Source of the DNA: an uncultured bacterium
Lineage (GTDB): Bacteria > Cyanobacteriota > Vampirovibrionia > Gastranaerophilales > Gastranaerophilaceae
Direction: 5' to 3'
Length of the DNA: 49,624 nt
Assembly: GCA_902796305.1 (NCBI GenBank)
Contig: CADBOJ010000049.1
Span: 1-49,624, forward strand
Shown piece after piece: positions 15,576 through 25,543 of this stretch. The position numbers and the translations under genes are program-made. The first letter of the stretch is position 1, and each line of letters begins with the position of its first letter. The notes under the pieces are model-generated. The model was not told the origin of the DNA and ran no database searches. It saw nothing but the letters and a program-made list of their open reading frames with translations.

Positions 15576-17836
15576 TCTTCCATCGGTCTTGAGTATTTAC
15601 AATTTTTATTTGAGCAGGCAATTTTATTGCCTCTTTTTAAGAATTTTTTAACAAGCAAACTTCCGCAATCGGGACATTTTTCTCCTGTTGGTTCAGCCCA
15701 GAGGGCAAATGAACAATCGGGATATTTTGAACATCCCCAGAAGAATGTTCCGTATCTTGATTTTCTTTTAACAAGCTCACCATCTCTGCCTGCTTTTTCA
15801 CATTCCGGACATTTTACACCCGATGATTCAACTATTGAAAACCGTTTTTTACATTTTTCATTCAAACACTGATAATATTTTCCGTAAGGTCCTGTTTTGA
15901 TAACCATTTCCGAACCGCATTTTTCACATTTTTTATCCGTGGGCTCATCTTCAGGTATTTCAACTTTTTTATCACCATCAAGAGGAAGTGCTGTCTTACA
16001 TTCAGGATACCCCGAGCATGCTAAAAACTGTCTTCCGAAACGTGAGAGTTTAACAACCATTTTCTTCCCGCAATTGGGACAAACTTTATCTGTTTCAACA
16101 TCAACTCTTGTCATATTTTTTTGAGCATTATCGAGTGTTTTTGAAAAAGGTTTCCAAAAACCGTTTAAAAATTTAATACTGTCCTGCTTATCTTCCGCTA
16201 TGTCGTCAAGACTTGCTTCCATTTGAGCGGTAAATTTATAATCCATAATATCCGTAAAATATTCAACAAGTTGTTTACAAACGGCTCTGCCGAGCGGTGT
16301 CGGTTTTAAGGATTTATTTTCAATCTTTTCAACATAATTTCTCTGCTGAATTTTAGTAATAATCGGAGCATAAGTAGACGGTCTGCCTATTCCGTATTCT
16401 TCAAGCTGTTTGACAAGACTTGCTTCCGAATATCTTCCCGGAGGCTGGGTAAAGTGTTGTTCCGAATTTAATTTTTTTAAATTGAGTTCATCTCCGACTT
16501 TTAAATCAGGGAATTTTTTTGCAACTTCAACTTCCTCATCATCGGAATATATTTTTGTAAAACCGTCAAATACAACTTTAGACGAACCCATTTTGAAAAT
16601 ATACTTATCTGCCGTTATATCAACGGTTAAATTTTTAACCTTAGCAGGTGTCATCTGGGATGCCATAAATCTTTCCCAGATTAATTTATAAAGTTTATAT
16701 TGCTCCGGTGTTAAATATTTTTTAATACTGTCCGGAGTTTTATCAATATATGACGGACGAATAGCTTCATGTGCATCCTGCGTATTTTGCTTTTTCTTAG
16801 CATAAACATTCGGCTTTTCAGGATAATACTCGTTTCCGTAATTTGATAATATAAAATCATGTGCAGCATCTCTGGCATCGTCCGATATTCTTGTCGAATC
16901 CGTTCTCATATATGTTATAAGACCGTGTGCGCCGTCACCTAAATCAATACCTTCATATAATTTTTGAGCTATCTGCATTGTTTTAGATACACCATAACCC
17001 AATTTGGAACTTGCTTCTCTTTGAAGAGTCGAAGTTATAAAAGGCGGTTGAGATTTTCTTTGCGTATCTCTGGGTGTTATTTTGGATACTATATATTTTT
17101 TGCCTTTTAAGTTTTTTAAAACCTCGTCTACTTCTTCTTTATTATGAAGCTCTAGTTTTTCATCCTTTGAACCTTTAATAACACGGGATAATTCTGCCGT
17201 GAAATCAGATTTTTCTTTGTTTAATAAAGTGTCAACACTCCAATATTCAACAGGAACAAATGCTTCAATTTCATCTTCTCTTTCGCAGATAATTTTAAGC
17301 GCAACAGATTGAACTCTTCCTGCAGATAACTTATAGTTTTTCATTTTTTCCCATAAAATAGGACTTATTTTAAAACCTACAAGTTTATCCAAGATTTGTC
17401 TTGTTTTCTGTGCTTCAACTTTTAACATATCAATTTGATGATAATTTGCAACTGCTTCTTTTATGGCATGGGGCGTTATTTCGTTAAATACAATTCTGAA
17501 TATCTTATCTTCGGGGAATTTAAGACATTCCTTAACATGCCATGCTATTGCTTCTCCTTCACGGTCAGGGTCGGATGCAAGATAAATTCTGTCTACCGTT
17601 TTTGCAAGCTTATTTAATTCGGTTATAATCTTTTTCTTTTCCGGAATAATTTCAAAAGTCGGTTTAAAATTATTTTCAATATCAAACCCGAGTCCTTTGG
17701 AAGCTAAATCTCTGACATGTCCCATTGAAGCTTGAATTATATAATCTTTACCCAAAATTTTTCCGATTGTTTTGGATTTTGCCGGAGATTCGACTATAAC
17801 AAGAGTTTTATTTGATTTTTCGGTTTTAGTAGCCAT
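15572..17836 (-). CDS. topA: DNA topoisomerase I
   Basis: A 754-residue type IA topoisomerase that relaxes negative supercoils. Seen: Toprim domain starting LVIVESPAKSKTIGKILG with DPDREGEAIAWH, and the active-site tyrosine in LITYMRTDSTRIS. Four C-terminal zinc-ribbon units of the topoisomerase I type follow: CPNCGKK..CSGYPEC, CEKCGSE..CLNEKC, CPECEKA..CSKYPDC and CPDCGSL..CSNKNC (residues about 608-745). The number of zinc units varies among species; all four look intact. It sits six bases after dprA and overlaps aroE by four. Confidence 0.97.
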   Translation of the reverse strand: MATKTEKSNKTLVIVESPAKSKTIGKILGKDYIIQASMGHVRDLASKGLGFDIENNFKPTFEIIPEKKKIITELNKLAKTVDRIYLASDPDREGEAIAWHVKECLKFPEDKIFRIVFNEITPHAIKEAVANYHQIDMLKVEAQKTRQILDKLVGFKISPILWEKMKNYKLSAGRVQSVALKIICEREDEIEAFVPVEYWSVDTLLNKEKSDFTAELSRVIKGSKDEKLELHNKEEVDEVLKNLKGKKYIVSKITPRDTQRKSQPPFITSTLQREASSKLGYGVSKTMQIAQKLYEGIDLGDGAHGLITYMRTDSTRISDDARDAAHDFILSNYGNEYYPEKPNVYAKKKQNTQDAHEAIRPSYIDKTPDSIKKYLTPEQYKLYKLIWERFMASQMTPAKVKNLTVDITADKYIFKMGSSKVVFDGFTKIYSDDEEVEVAKKFPDLKVGDELNLKKLNSEQHFTQPPGRYSEASLVKQLEEYGIGRPSTYAPIITKIQQRNYVEKIENKSLKPTPLGRAVCKQLVEYFTDIMDYKFTAQMEASLDDIAEDKQDSIKFLNGFWKPFSKTLDNAQKNMTRVDVETDKVCPNCGKKMVVKLSRFGRQFLACSGYPECKTALPLDGDKKVEIPEDEPTDKKCEKCGSEMVIKTGPYGKYYQCLNEKCKKRFSIVESSGVKCPECEKAGRDGELVKRKSRYGTFFWGCSKYPDCSFALWAEPTGEKCPDCGSLLVKKFLKRGNKIACSNKNCKYSRPMEE

Positions 17837-17842
17837 AATTAC

Positions 17843-18976
17843 CTATTCACATCTATAATACTTATTGTTTGACTGTTTTATTAAGCCCATCAGTTCAAGT
17901 TCGGTTAAAGCAACCATAATTTTGGAAACATCATCCTTAATATTTGTTATAATATCATCAAATGTTTTTGATTCAAGTTCTAAAACTTTTATTATCTTTT
18001 TTTGAATATCATTTGCAGGTTCAATATTATTCTGCTTATTGCTTATAATATCCCAACCCAGATAATTTAACAAATCTTCCCCGCTTGATACTATTCCCGC
18101 ACCATTTCTGATTAAATGATAAATACCCGAAGTATTGGGATTTAAAATATTTCCGGGAATGCACATAAGTTCCCTGTTATAGTCAAGTGCAAGGTTAGCA
18201 CTAATCATAGCACCGCTTTTGAGGCGGGCTTCTCCGACAAGTGTCCCTTTAGACATTCCGACAACAATTCTGTTTCTTTGAGGAAAATTTTGCGCCATCG
18301 GGGGCATACCAAACGGATATTCGCTCAAAATTGCACCGTTAGCTTCAATTATATCGGAATAAAGTTTTTTATTTTGTTTCGGATATACTATATCAATCCC
18401 TGAACCTATTACCCCTATTGTTCTTAAGTTATTTTTAAGGGCTAAAGTATGCGCCGTTGCATCAATTCCATATGCAAGCCCCGAAACAATAGTTATATTT
18501 GAATTTTTAAAATTGGATATTATGCTTGAAAGTGCAATTTTAGCTTCAGTCGAAGCATTTCTTGAACCCACAACCGAAAGAGCATAGTTATAATCTATGT
18601 TTTCAATATTCCCTTTATAATATAAAGCAATCGGATAATCGGGTATTTCTTTTAAATATTCGGGATAATTATTATCTTCTGCCGTTAATAAATTTACATC
18701 TTCATATCTTAAAAATTTTTCATAACAAGCATCTGTATCCACTTCGCTTCTTTTTTGAATAAAGCTCCTTGAAGCAGGTATTTCAAAATATTCCGCTACT
18801 TTGTTAATTTCTGCGGAATTAACGTTATATGCTTTTTCAACATCATAATCAAAATATTCAAGAAGTTTTGTTTTAAATAAAGGCCGAACATTAATATGGC
18901 TTAACGCAACATAATATTTTAATTTATCCGATTCTTTATTTTTCATAAAAGAAAGTTGTTCGACTTTTTTATTCAT
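17843..18976 (-). CDS. dprA: DNA-processing protein DprA
   Basis: A 377-residue protein with the central Rossmann-like DprA fold: SVVGSRNAS, VSGLAYGIDATAH, IGVIGSGIDIVYP, NFPQRNRIVVGMS and SGAMISANLALD, plus a C-terminal winged-helix-like domain (about 310-377). DprA loads RecA onto incoming single-stranded DNA during natural transformation. With prepilin-like genes in the window this is consistent with competence, though dprA occurs widely in non-competent bacteria. It is six bases upstream of topA, a common neighbour of dprA in many genomes. Confidence 0.95.
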   Translation of the reverse strand: MNKKVEQLSFMKNKESDKLKYYVALSHINVRPLFKTKLLEYFDYDVEKAYNVNSAEINKVAEYFEIPASRSFIQKRSEVDTDACYEKFLRYEDVNLLTAEDNNYPEYLKEIPDYPIALYYKGNIENIDYNYALSVVGSRNASTEAKIALSSIISNFKNSNITIVSGLAYGIDATAHTLALKNNLRTIGVIGSGIDIVYPKQNKKLYSDIIEANGAILSEYPFGMPPMAQNFPQRNRIVVGMSKGTLVGEARLKSGAMISANLALDYNRELMCIPGNILNPNTSGIYHLIRNGAGIVSSGEDLLNYLGWDIISNKQNNIEPANDIQKKIIKVLELESKTFDDIITNIKDDVSKIMVALTELELMGLIKQSNNKYYRCE

Positions 18977-19014
18977 AAACCTAGTGTAACATAATATTTA
19001 ATTTTCAAAATTTT

Positions 19015-19887
19015 TTATTCAAAACTCACTCTATCATCCAGATATGGTTTGATATCAAGCCCGATTGCATTTAATTCTTTATAATCTTCACCGATTTCAT
19101 ATTTTTTATCCGATGAAATCATAATTAAATTTGTTATGTCAAAAACATCTTCTTCTATATTAAAAAATGTTTTATAGTATATTTTATTTGAGGTTTTTCC
19201 GCTGTAACAATCCGTATTTTTAAAATTATCTTTATATTTCTTCATAAGATTTTGAACAAATATATTTTTCTTATTTAAAATATCCGAGCTTGAAGGCATA
19301 TTTGAAACAAAAATCCCGTCTGATTTTAAATGAATTTTAATTAAATTTAAGTATTCTTCGCTTATAAATCTTTCGTCAATTCCCTCATTTCCTGCAACAT
19401 CAACAACAATTAAATCATATTTCTTGCGTGTTGTTTTTAAATAAATGAGAGCATCCTGAAGATGAAAATTAAATTTTTCATTATTTTTAAAATTGAAATA
19501 TTTTTCAGCAAGAGGAAAAATATATTCCTCAATATCAACAATATCAATTCTTTTTAATTTTTTAAATATTTTTTCGTATTGATTAATAATAATTCCCGAA
19601 CCGAAACCGATAAATAAAATATCTTTTATACTTTTATTCATAAGATAAGGAATAAGAAAATAGTTAATATACGGCAGATTACCTTTATATTCCTTGGTTT
19701 TAATATATCCTGCCTGATAAGTATCAAGGTATTTTAAAAATCTTCCGAATTTATTTTCGACAATGTAAATTGAATGAAAATCGGACTCTTTTTTAAAAAG
19801 AATTTTTTCTTTAATATTAATATCCGTTTTTTTGATTAAATCTTCAGCAGGTTTGTGAATTGCAAGCTTTTCAGGAATTATAGTCAA
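19015..19887 (-). CDS. Spermidine-synthase-like methyltransferase-fold protein
   Basis: A 290-residue protein of the spermine/spermidine synthase superfamily. Seen: an SAM-type Rossmann core with DILFIGFGSGIIINQYEK, IDIVDIEEYIFPLAEKYF (acidic residues that contact the aminopropyl donor or SAM) and YDLIVVDVAGNEG. The last motif has DVAG where aminopropyltransferases have D-x-x-D/P, so true spermidine synthase activity is uncertain; a methyltransferase is an alternative. No speD or speA is nearby. It lies two bases after the wecA-like gene and 38 bases before dprA. Confidence 0.75.
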   Translation of the reverse strand: MTIIPEKLAIHKPAEDLIKKTDINIKEKILFKKESDFHSIYIVENKFGRFLKYLDTYQAGYIKTKEYKGNLPYINYFLIPYLMNKSIKDILFIGFGSGIIINQYEKIFKKLKRIDIVDIEEYIFPLAEKYFNFKNNEKFNFHLQDALIYLKTTRKKYDLIVVDVAGNEGIDERFISEEYLNLIKIHLKSDGIFVSNMPSSSDILNKKNIFVQNLMKKYKDNFKNTDCYSGKTSNKIYYKTFFNIEEDVFDITNLIMISSDKKYEIGEDYKELNAIGLDIKPYLDDRVSFE

Positions 19888-19889
19888 AA

Positions 19890-20936
19890 TTAATTTTCTT
19901 TCTTTTTAATTAATTTTGAAACGATATTCAAAACAAGAAGTACGCCGATTAAGCTCAAAGCGCCGATTATAAATTTACTTTTTGTCGTAACGACAAAAAT
20001 CGACAATAAAGCGCAAACCATTGAAAAACCTGCAAGCAACAGTACGAGTTTATCCTGCGATAAGCCGGCATGTAGAAGCTTGTGGTGTATATGTTCGGCA
20101 TCAGCTACAAAAGGACTTATTCCTTTCATTATTCTTCTTATCGAAGAATACGCAACATCCATCATAGGAACAGCAAGAATTAAAATGGGAAGATACATCG
20201 ATATTCCGCCCGTATATTTAACAACACCGTTGACAGATAATGTTGCAAGCAAAAAACCTGTATACAAAGCACCTGAATCTCCCATAAAGATTTTTGCGGG
20301 ATTATAGTTAAAAGTTAAAAACGCAAAGACAGCGCCCATTAAAATAAAAGCCATAAGAGCATTAATTGAAGTAACAGGAGCAAGTACAATGGATATAATA
20401 CCTATTGCAAGAGATGAAATACTTACTATTGAACCTGCAAGCCCGTCTATGCCGTCTATAAAATTAATTGCATTAGTAATACCCACTATCCAAAGCAGTG
20501 TAATGGGATACGAAAACCAGCCGAGGTCAATATTAGCACCCCAAGGGTTATAAAGCGTTTCTATTCTAACACCTAAAAGTATAACTATTGTTGCTATTGC
20601 AATTTGTATGAACAGCTTAAATTTTGCATTTAAGCAATATACGTCATCAATAAAGCCCATAAGAAACATAAGAGAACCGCCCGTAATAATAGCGGAAAGC
20701 CCCTGACCTTTCGGGTAATAGCTTAACAGTATAAGAAAGAAAAAAGTCAGCATAACGGAAAGCCAGATGGCTACTCCGCCAAGACGTGAAATTTTTCCGT
20801 GATGTATTTTTCTTTCATTCGGAACATCTACAAGTCCGACTTTTTTTGAATAATATATTACGCAGGGAACAATAAATATCCCCAGAAGATATGCTATTAT
20901 TGTACCTAATATATGCGCCTGTGATAACTTAATCAT
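19890..20936 (-). CDS. wecA: Undecaprenyl-phosphate sugar-1-phosphate transferase (WecA/TagO/MraY family)
   Basis: A 348-residue polytopic membrane enzyme with about ten hydrophobic segments. It starts a lipid-linked glycan by moving a sugar-1-phosphate, usually GlcNAc, onto undecaprenyl phosphate. Seen: VPNERKIHHGKISRLGG near the N-terminus, the aspartate pair in GFIDDVYCLNAKFK, NAINFIDGIDGLAG, FMGDSGALYTGF and the loop AEHIHHKLLHAGLS. The HIHHxL signature favours WecA/TagO over MraY. It sits nine bases after glyA. The polymer it starts (O-antigen, exopolysaccharide or other) is not indicated here. Confidence 0.9.
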   Translation of the reverse strand: MIKLSQAHILGTIIAYLLGIFIVPCVIYYSKKVGLVDVPNERKIHHGKISRLGGVAIWLSVMLTFFFLILLSYYPKGQGLSAIITGGSLMFLMGFIDDVYCLNAKFKLFIQIAIATIVILLGVRIETLYNPWGANIDLGWFSYPITLLWIVGITNAINFIDGIDGLAGSIVSISSLAIGIISIVLAPVTSINALMAFILMGAVFAFLTFNYNPAKIFMGDSGALYTGFLLATLSVNGVVKYTGGISMYLPILILAVPMMDVAYSSIRRIMKGISPFVADAEHIHHKLLHAGLSQDKLVLLLAGFSMVCALLSIFVVTTKSKFIIGALSLIGVLLVLNIVSKLIKKKEN

Positions 20937-20945
20937 TCTAATTCC

Positions 20946-22181
20946 TTACATATTTTTATAGAGAGGAAATCTTTTACATAATTCCAAAGATTGTTTTCTT
21001 AAATTTTCTTTTGTGTCACGGTCAAGTATAGCATCTGCAATTATTTTTGCAATTATTTTCATTTCAGGAACTTTCATGCCCCGTGTAGTTGTTGCAGCCG
21101 TTCCTATTCTGACCCCTGAAGTTATAAAGGGACTTTGCGGATCATTTGGAACAGTGTTTTTGTTTGCCGTTATGCCGACTTCTTCAAGCAGGTTTGCAAC
21201 ATCTTTCCCTGTTCTGTTCAGTTTTCTAAGGTCTATTGTCATAACGTGATTTTCCGATTTTCCGCCGACAATATCAATTCCGTTATTAATTAATTCTTGA
21301 GCCAGATATTTTGAATTTTCAACAACCTGTTTTGCATATTCTTTAAATTCTTCGCTTTGAGCTTCTTTAAGCGCTACCGCTTTACCTGCAATAATATGTT
21401 CCAAAGGTCCGCCTTGAATTCCGGGGAATACGGCTTTATCAATTCCTGCGGCATGTTCTTCTTTGCACATAATAATTCCGCCTCTCGGACCTCTTAAAGT
21501 TTTATGAGTTGTTGTAGTTACAAAATCAGCATAAGGTACGGGGCTCGGGTGAACTCCGGTTGCAACAAGAGCTGCAATATGAGCTATATCCACCATTAAA
21601 TATGCACCGACACTTTTTGCAATATCGGAAAATCTTTTAAAATCAATAATTCTTGAATAGTTGCTTGCGCCTGCAATAATTAATTTCGGTTTATGTTCAT
21701 GCGCTTTTTTTTCAACATCGTCATAATCTATAACGCCGTTTTCATCAACGCCGTATGAAATTACATTATAATTAATTCCCGAAAAATTAACGGGTGAGCC
21801 GTGGGTTAAATGTCCGCCATTTGATAAATCCATTCCCATAACGGTATCGCCTGTTTTTAGAGCATATAAAAATACCGCCATATTAGCTTGTGCGCCTGAA
21901 TGAGGCTGAACATTAGCATGGTCGCATCCGAATAATTCGCAACATCTTTTTTGCGCCAATTCTTCAATTTTATCTACATTTTCACAACCGTTATAAAATC
22001 TTTTATAGGGTTTGCCTTCAGCATATTTATTCGTTAAAACACTTCCGCATGATGCCATAACTGCAGGGGAAGTAAAATTTTCGGATGCAATAAGTTCAAT
22101 TGTATTCCTTTGTCTTTCAAGTTCAAGCTCAATATAATGAGCAACCTCGGGGTCCGTATTTTTAATTATATCCAGTTCCAT
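20946..22181 (-). CDS. glyA: Serine hydroxymethyltransferase
   Basis: A 411-residue PLP enzyme that interconverts serine and glycine with tetrahydrofolate. Seen: [20 protein letters not shown] near the N-terminus, [34 protein letters not shown], and the PLP lysine in [15 protein letters not shown]. Length is normal. A strong GGAGG ribosome site precedes the ATG. It is the first gene of a six-gene minus-strand operon (glyA, wecA-like, spermidine-synthase-like, dprA, topA, aroE). Confidence 0.97.
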   Translation of the reverse strand: MELDIIKNTDPEVAHYIELELERQRNTIELIASENFTSPAVMASCGSVLTNKYAEGKPYKRFYNGCENVDKIEELAQKRCCELFGCDHANVQPHSGAQANMAVFLYALKTGDTVMGMDLSNGGHLTHGSPVNFSGINYNVISYGVDENGVIDYDDVEKKAHEHKPKLIIAGASNYSRIIDFKRFSDIAKSVGAYLMVDIAHIAALVATGVHPSPVPYADFVTTTTHKTLRGPRGGIIMCKEEHAAGIDKAVFPGIQGGPLEHIIAGKAVALKEAQSEEFKEYAKQVVENSKYLAQELINNGIDIVGGKSENHVMTIDLRKLNRTGKDVANLLEEVGITANKNTVPNDPQSPFITSGVRIGTAATTTRGMKVPEMKIIAKIIADAILDRDTKENLRKQSLELCKRFPLYKNM

Positions 22182-22284
22182 ATTGCCTCCTTGAAAATTA
22201 GTCGTCTATTTAATTTTACACAAAACAAATTACTATGGCAAAATGATTTTGAATTTTAATTCGATATATAAATGTAAGATTTTT

Positions 22285-22359
22285 ATTTCCCGATAGCCCG
22301 CTTAACTTTTCTTGAGTCAAACCGAGTTTAACTCTATAGAATTTTAAATTATTTCTGAA
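22285..22359 (-). pseudogene. Remnant of an XRE-type HTH gene
   Basis: The minus strand reads FRNNLKFYRVKLGLTQEKLS then GLSGNK, an unmistakable first half of a Cro/CI HTH domain (usually followed by NYISDIERG). The match ends abruptly there and the frame then drifts into unrelated sequence to a stop near 22215. No start codon precedes it in frame. It lies between a GNAT-like gene and glyA and looks like a leftover of a deleted regulator gene. Confidence 0.6.
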
Positions 22360-22377
22360 TGTAAGACACGGATTGCA

Positions 22378-23025
22378 TCAATCAATATAATCATTAATTC
22401 TTTCAGGGTCAAGGTACATATTTAATTCATCCGGACCTCTGTATAAACCTGTTATTTTTGATTTTTCAATTGCATCTTCAATCTGTTTTTCGGTATTAAA
22501 ATCCGTTCCTCTAAATCCCATTTTATGATAAAAAGGAACGGGCGAACCTGCATCATAATTCACGGTGCAGGCAAAAAGGCTTACTCTTCCTCCATATCCC
22601 ATATCAAAGCTTCTTTTGACAGCTTCTTTTATTAAAAATTTTCCCGCATTATGCCCCTTGGAATAAATAAGGGCAATTTCTGCCGTTCCGTTATTTTTTG
22701 AATAAAAATCGTTGTTACATTCAAATACGTCCTCATTGTTTATAACTTTCATTGCAGCTTTAATTCTGTTATTTTTCGAAGTTAAAACATAATATTTATC
22801 TTTATATATTTCAAGTTTTGCTTTTGTACCATCTATTTCAACTTCTCTTATTTCCGGCAGAAAGAACGGACAGGCTCTTCTGTAATTTTTTATCATATTG
22901 TTTACTTTTGCATCAAATTCATTTCGTCCGTATTCTCCTGCTATATCTTTATAACCGCCCTTAAAATTCGTTTTATTTAAGGTCGGCAGGGAATAATTAT
23001 AAAATTTGATTTTTTCTATATTCAT
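22378..23025 (-). CDS. GNAT-like acetyltransferase, copy 2 of a tandem pair
   Basis: A 215-residue protein. An N-terminal leader of about 25 residues contains TNFKGGYKDI. The C-terminal half has a GNAT acetyl-CoA motif A pattern, YSKGHNAGKFLIKEAVKRSF, then GRVSLFACTVNYDAGSPVPF and YHKMGFRG, the strand-helix-strand typical of GNAT enzymes. It ends NMYLDPERINDYID. Its upstream neighbour (23071-23718) is a paralogue with the same length and order. GNAT enzymes acetylate amines on proteins or small molecules; the acceptor is unknown. Gap to the paralogue 45 bases. Confidence 0.72.
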   Translation of the reverse strand: MNIEKIKFYNYSLPTLNKTNFKGGYKDIAGEYGRNEFDAKVNNMIKNYRRACPFFLPEIREVEIDGTKAKLEIYKDKYYVLTSKNNRIKAAMKVINNEDVFECNNDFYSKNNGTAEIALIYSKGHNAGKFLIKEAVKRSFDMGYGGRVSLFACTVNYDAGSPVPFYHKMGFRGTDFNTEKQIEDAIEKSKITGLYRGPDELNMYLDPERINDYID

Positions 23026-23070
23026 AATTTTTTAAAAACAAAAGGATAAAAAAATTGCTTTTTTGAATTA

Positions 23071-23718
23071 TTATCCTAAATACTCTTTAATTCTTTCAGG
23101 GTCAAGGTACATAAATACACCTTCGATATCTACATCTTTTCCTGTTTTTTCATATCTTTGAATTTCTTTATCAATTATTGATTGTTCTTTAGGGTCAAAT
23201 GCTTTAAATCCTAACTTATTATAAAAAGGAATGGGTGAACCCGCTTTTTCGAATATATTGCAGGCAAATATTATAACTCTTCCCTCGTAACCGAGCTTAA
23301 AACTTTTTTTAACAGCCTGTCTAACCATTTCTCTGCCTGCGCCGTTGCCTTTTGAATAAAGCCCTTTAATCTGGATTGCACCGATGTTATCGGAATAAAA
23401 ATCGGATGAACATCCTTTGGTTTTAGATTCTTGTATGCGCAGACTCATTGTGGCTTTTATATCGCCAATGCCTGATTTTAAGACATAAAAACCGTTATCA
23501 TACGAAACGAGAGTCAGTTTATTTCCGTTAACATTAACCGCTTCTTTTTTACAACTTGTTGCCAATGTATTATTGTGATTTATGTGTAGCCTTAAAATTT
23601 TATCAAATAAAATTTTATCCTCATCAGATTTGATATCTTTATATCCCGTAAAAGCCGGTTTTTGAACTTTCGGGCAGGAATTAGAATATATTATCGGATT
23701 AATTCTTGTGATTTTCAT
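23071..23718 (-). CDS. GNAT-like acetyltransferase, copy 1 of a tandem pair
   Basis: A 215-residue paralogue of the next gene. The leader has KPAFTGYKDIKSDED, then a beta-rich middle, then YSKGNGAGREMVRQAVKKSF, RVIIFACNIFEKAGSPIPF and YNKLGFKAF; the tail FMYLDPERIKEYLG matches that of copy 2. The R/K-x-x-G-x-G/A pyrophosphate loop is better preserved here (KGNGAG) than in copy 2 (KGHNAG). Located 34 bases after the U32 gene, so probably the fifth gene of the same operon. Role unknown. Confidence 0.72.
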   Translation of the reverse strand: MKITRINPIIYSNSCPKVQKPAFTGYKDIKSDEDKILFDKILRLHINHNNTLATSCKKEAVNVNGNKLTLVSYDNGFYVLKSGIGDIKATMSLRIQESKTKGCSSDFYSDNIGAIQIKGLYSKGNGAGREMVRQAVKKSFKLGYEGRVIIFACNIFEKAGSPIPFYNKLGFKAFDPKEQSIIDKEIQRYEKTGKDVDIEGVFMYLDPERIKEYLG

Positions 23719-23752
23719 ATATTTTTACAAAACATAAAAAAGTTAAAAATTG

Positions 23753-25537
23753 CTAGGGTGAAAGAATGACCATTTCACAGTTTTTGCAATCAAATTTGAG
23801 CGGATATTTCACATTTTTTTCATCAACAAGATAAAGTTCTTCCCTGCTTTTACAGTCCAGGAATGCTCTTTTAAGGCAATGTTTTGTTCTCATTAATTCA
23901 CAATTTTTCTTATTTTTTAATTTTTCAAAGCTATCCTGCTTTACCTTGCATCCGCAAAGTTCATAAAATTCCCGAGCTTTTAAATTATGAACATTTAATC
24001 TGTAATCGCCCTCATCTTGCGGAAATTTTGCTATGTCCAGGGGTGACTGCTTTTTAACTTTATATCTTGATAAAATAAGCTCTTTTAATTTCTCAACTAA
24101 CTCTCTTCTTAATTCATTTATTCTTGAAACGGGAAGAAAAGGAATATTATCGGTTTTAAATTTGACATTTTTTGTAAAAAACGGGGTATCGGAGGTTTTT
24201 GATAAAGATTTTATAAAATTATCTTTCATTTTATTTTTATCTTTAGCAATTTCCGAAATTTCAAATTCAACAAAAGTTTTATTGTTATCTTCATCAAAAA
24301 CGGTTATTTTGTTTTCAAAAATTTCAAATGAAACATCAAGTTTCCTTTGGATTTTACTGTTTTTAAGTTTTTTATTAAACTCTGTATCGAGATTTCTATA
24401 AACACTGTCCCCTTTTTTCAAATTAAAAAGTTTTTTATTCGGATAGATTTTATAGCCGTCTTTTATTTTATCGGCTTTATTTACAAGACATCCCGAAAGA
24501 GAATTATTTGAAATAAATATTAATCCGTCCTGCGAAGATATTTCCTGATTTGTTTTAATTGTAAAATTATCTTCGCTTATCGAGAGGATTTTTCCTATAA
24601 ATTCACCTATTGACTTCGGGTTTAAAAAATTATAAATATTATCTTTTTTATTGAATAAATAATCGTCAGAAAATCCTCTGTTAAATGTTTTTTCCAATTT
24701 CGGAACAAAATCTGCCACAACCCTGCCTTTTGAAATTCTCGGGTATTTTTCCAGAAGTTTATGGTAATAATAAACGTTATTTTTTATGTAATTTTCATCT
24801 TTCAATCTTCCCTCGATTTTAAAACTTACTATTCCCGCTTTAATAAGTTTATCAAGGTGATTGGAAAGGTTATTATCTTTTAAGGATAGGAGATACTTGT
24901 TCTTTACAAGGTATTCTCCTTTTTTATTTATTAAAGAATATTGCTTTCTGCAAGCTTGGGCACATTCACCCCTGTTTGCGCTTCTTCCTCCTATATATGA
25001 AGATAAGTAGCATTGCCCCGAATAACAAACACATAAAGCACCCGCTACAAAATGCTCAAGCTCAATATTTGTATTCTTTCTTATTTTTTCAATATCTGCT
25101 AATGATAATTCCCGTGCAAGAATTACTCTTTTTAAACCGATATCTTCAAAAAATTTAACTTTTTCCAAGCTCCTTATATCGCATTGAGTACTGGCATGAA
25201 ACACTATCGGCGGAAGTTTATTCTCTATTGCCAGATTTAAAATCCCGAAATCTTGAATAATAACGGCATCAACCTTTATCTTATATAGCTCTTTTATGAT
25301 CTCTTCCGCTTTTATAAGTTCATCGTCATTAAGAATGGTATTTAAAGTTACATATACTTTAACATTAAACAAATGCGCATATTCGACTGTTTTTTTGATA
25401 TCTTCAATAGAGTTAGATGCACCTTGTCTTGCGCCGAAGAGATTAGCACCGATATAAACGGCATCTGCGCCTGAATTTATAGCATCAATTGCCGTGGTAT
25501 AATTTTTTGCGGGGGCTAAAAGTTCAAGTTTCTGCAT
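23753..25537 (-). CDS. Peptidase U32 family protein (RlhA/collagenase-like)
   Basis: A 594-residue protein starting LELLAPAKNYTTAIDAINSG, followed by GADAVYIGANLFGAR. A cysteine cluster CVCYSGQC..GECAQACRKQY (residues about 168-200) is the U32 hallmark and in RlhA and UbiU/UbiV relatives binds iron-sulfur. RlhA hydroxylates C2501 of 23S rRNA; other members are annotated as collagenases without firm proof. Further cysteines near the C-terminus (CGCKVKQD, CKSREE, CKNCEM) could form another metal site. Length is close to the longer U32 subgroup. Which activity applies is not settled. It follows the exported protein gene by six bases. Confidence 0.88.
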   Translation of the reverse strand: MQKLELLAPAKNYTTAIDAINSGADAVYIGANLFGARQGASNSIEDIKKTVEYAHLFNVKVYVTLNTILNDDELIKAEEIIKELYKIKVDAVIIQDFGILNLAIENKLPPIVFHASTQCDIRSLEKVKFFEDIGLKRVILARELSLADIEKIRKNTNIELEHFVAGALCVCYSGQCYLSSYIGGRSANRGECAQACRKQYSLINKKGEYLVKNKYLLSLKDNNLSNHLDKLIKAGIVSFKIEGRLKDENYIKNNVYYYHKLLEKYPRISKGRVVADFVPKLEKTFNRGFSDDYLFNKKDNIYNFLNPKSIGEFIGKILSISEDNFTIKTNQEISSQDGLIFISNNSLSGCLVNKADKIKDGYKIYPNKKLFNLKKGDSVYRNLDTEFNKKLKNSKIQRKLDVSFEIFENKITVFDEDNNKTFVEFEISEIAKDKNKMKDNFIKSLSKTSDTPFFTKNVKFKTDNIPFLPVSRINELRRELVEKLKELILSRYKVKKQSPLDIAKFPQDEGDYRLNVHNLKAREFYELCGCKVKQDSFEKLKNKKNCELMRTKHCLKRAFLDCKSREELYLVDEKNVKYPLKFDCKNCEMVILSP

Positions 25538-25543
25538 AAAAAA

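Noticed and set aside
23026-23070. Terminator between the two GNAT-like genes
   Set aside because: AGGATAA and TTATCCT can pair, but the stem is weak and AT-rich and the same DNA overlaps the stop codon region; it does not convincingly split the operon.
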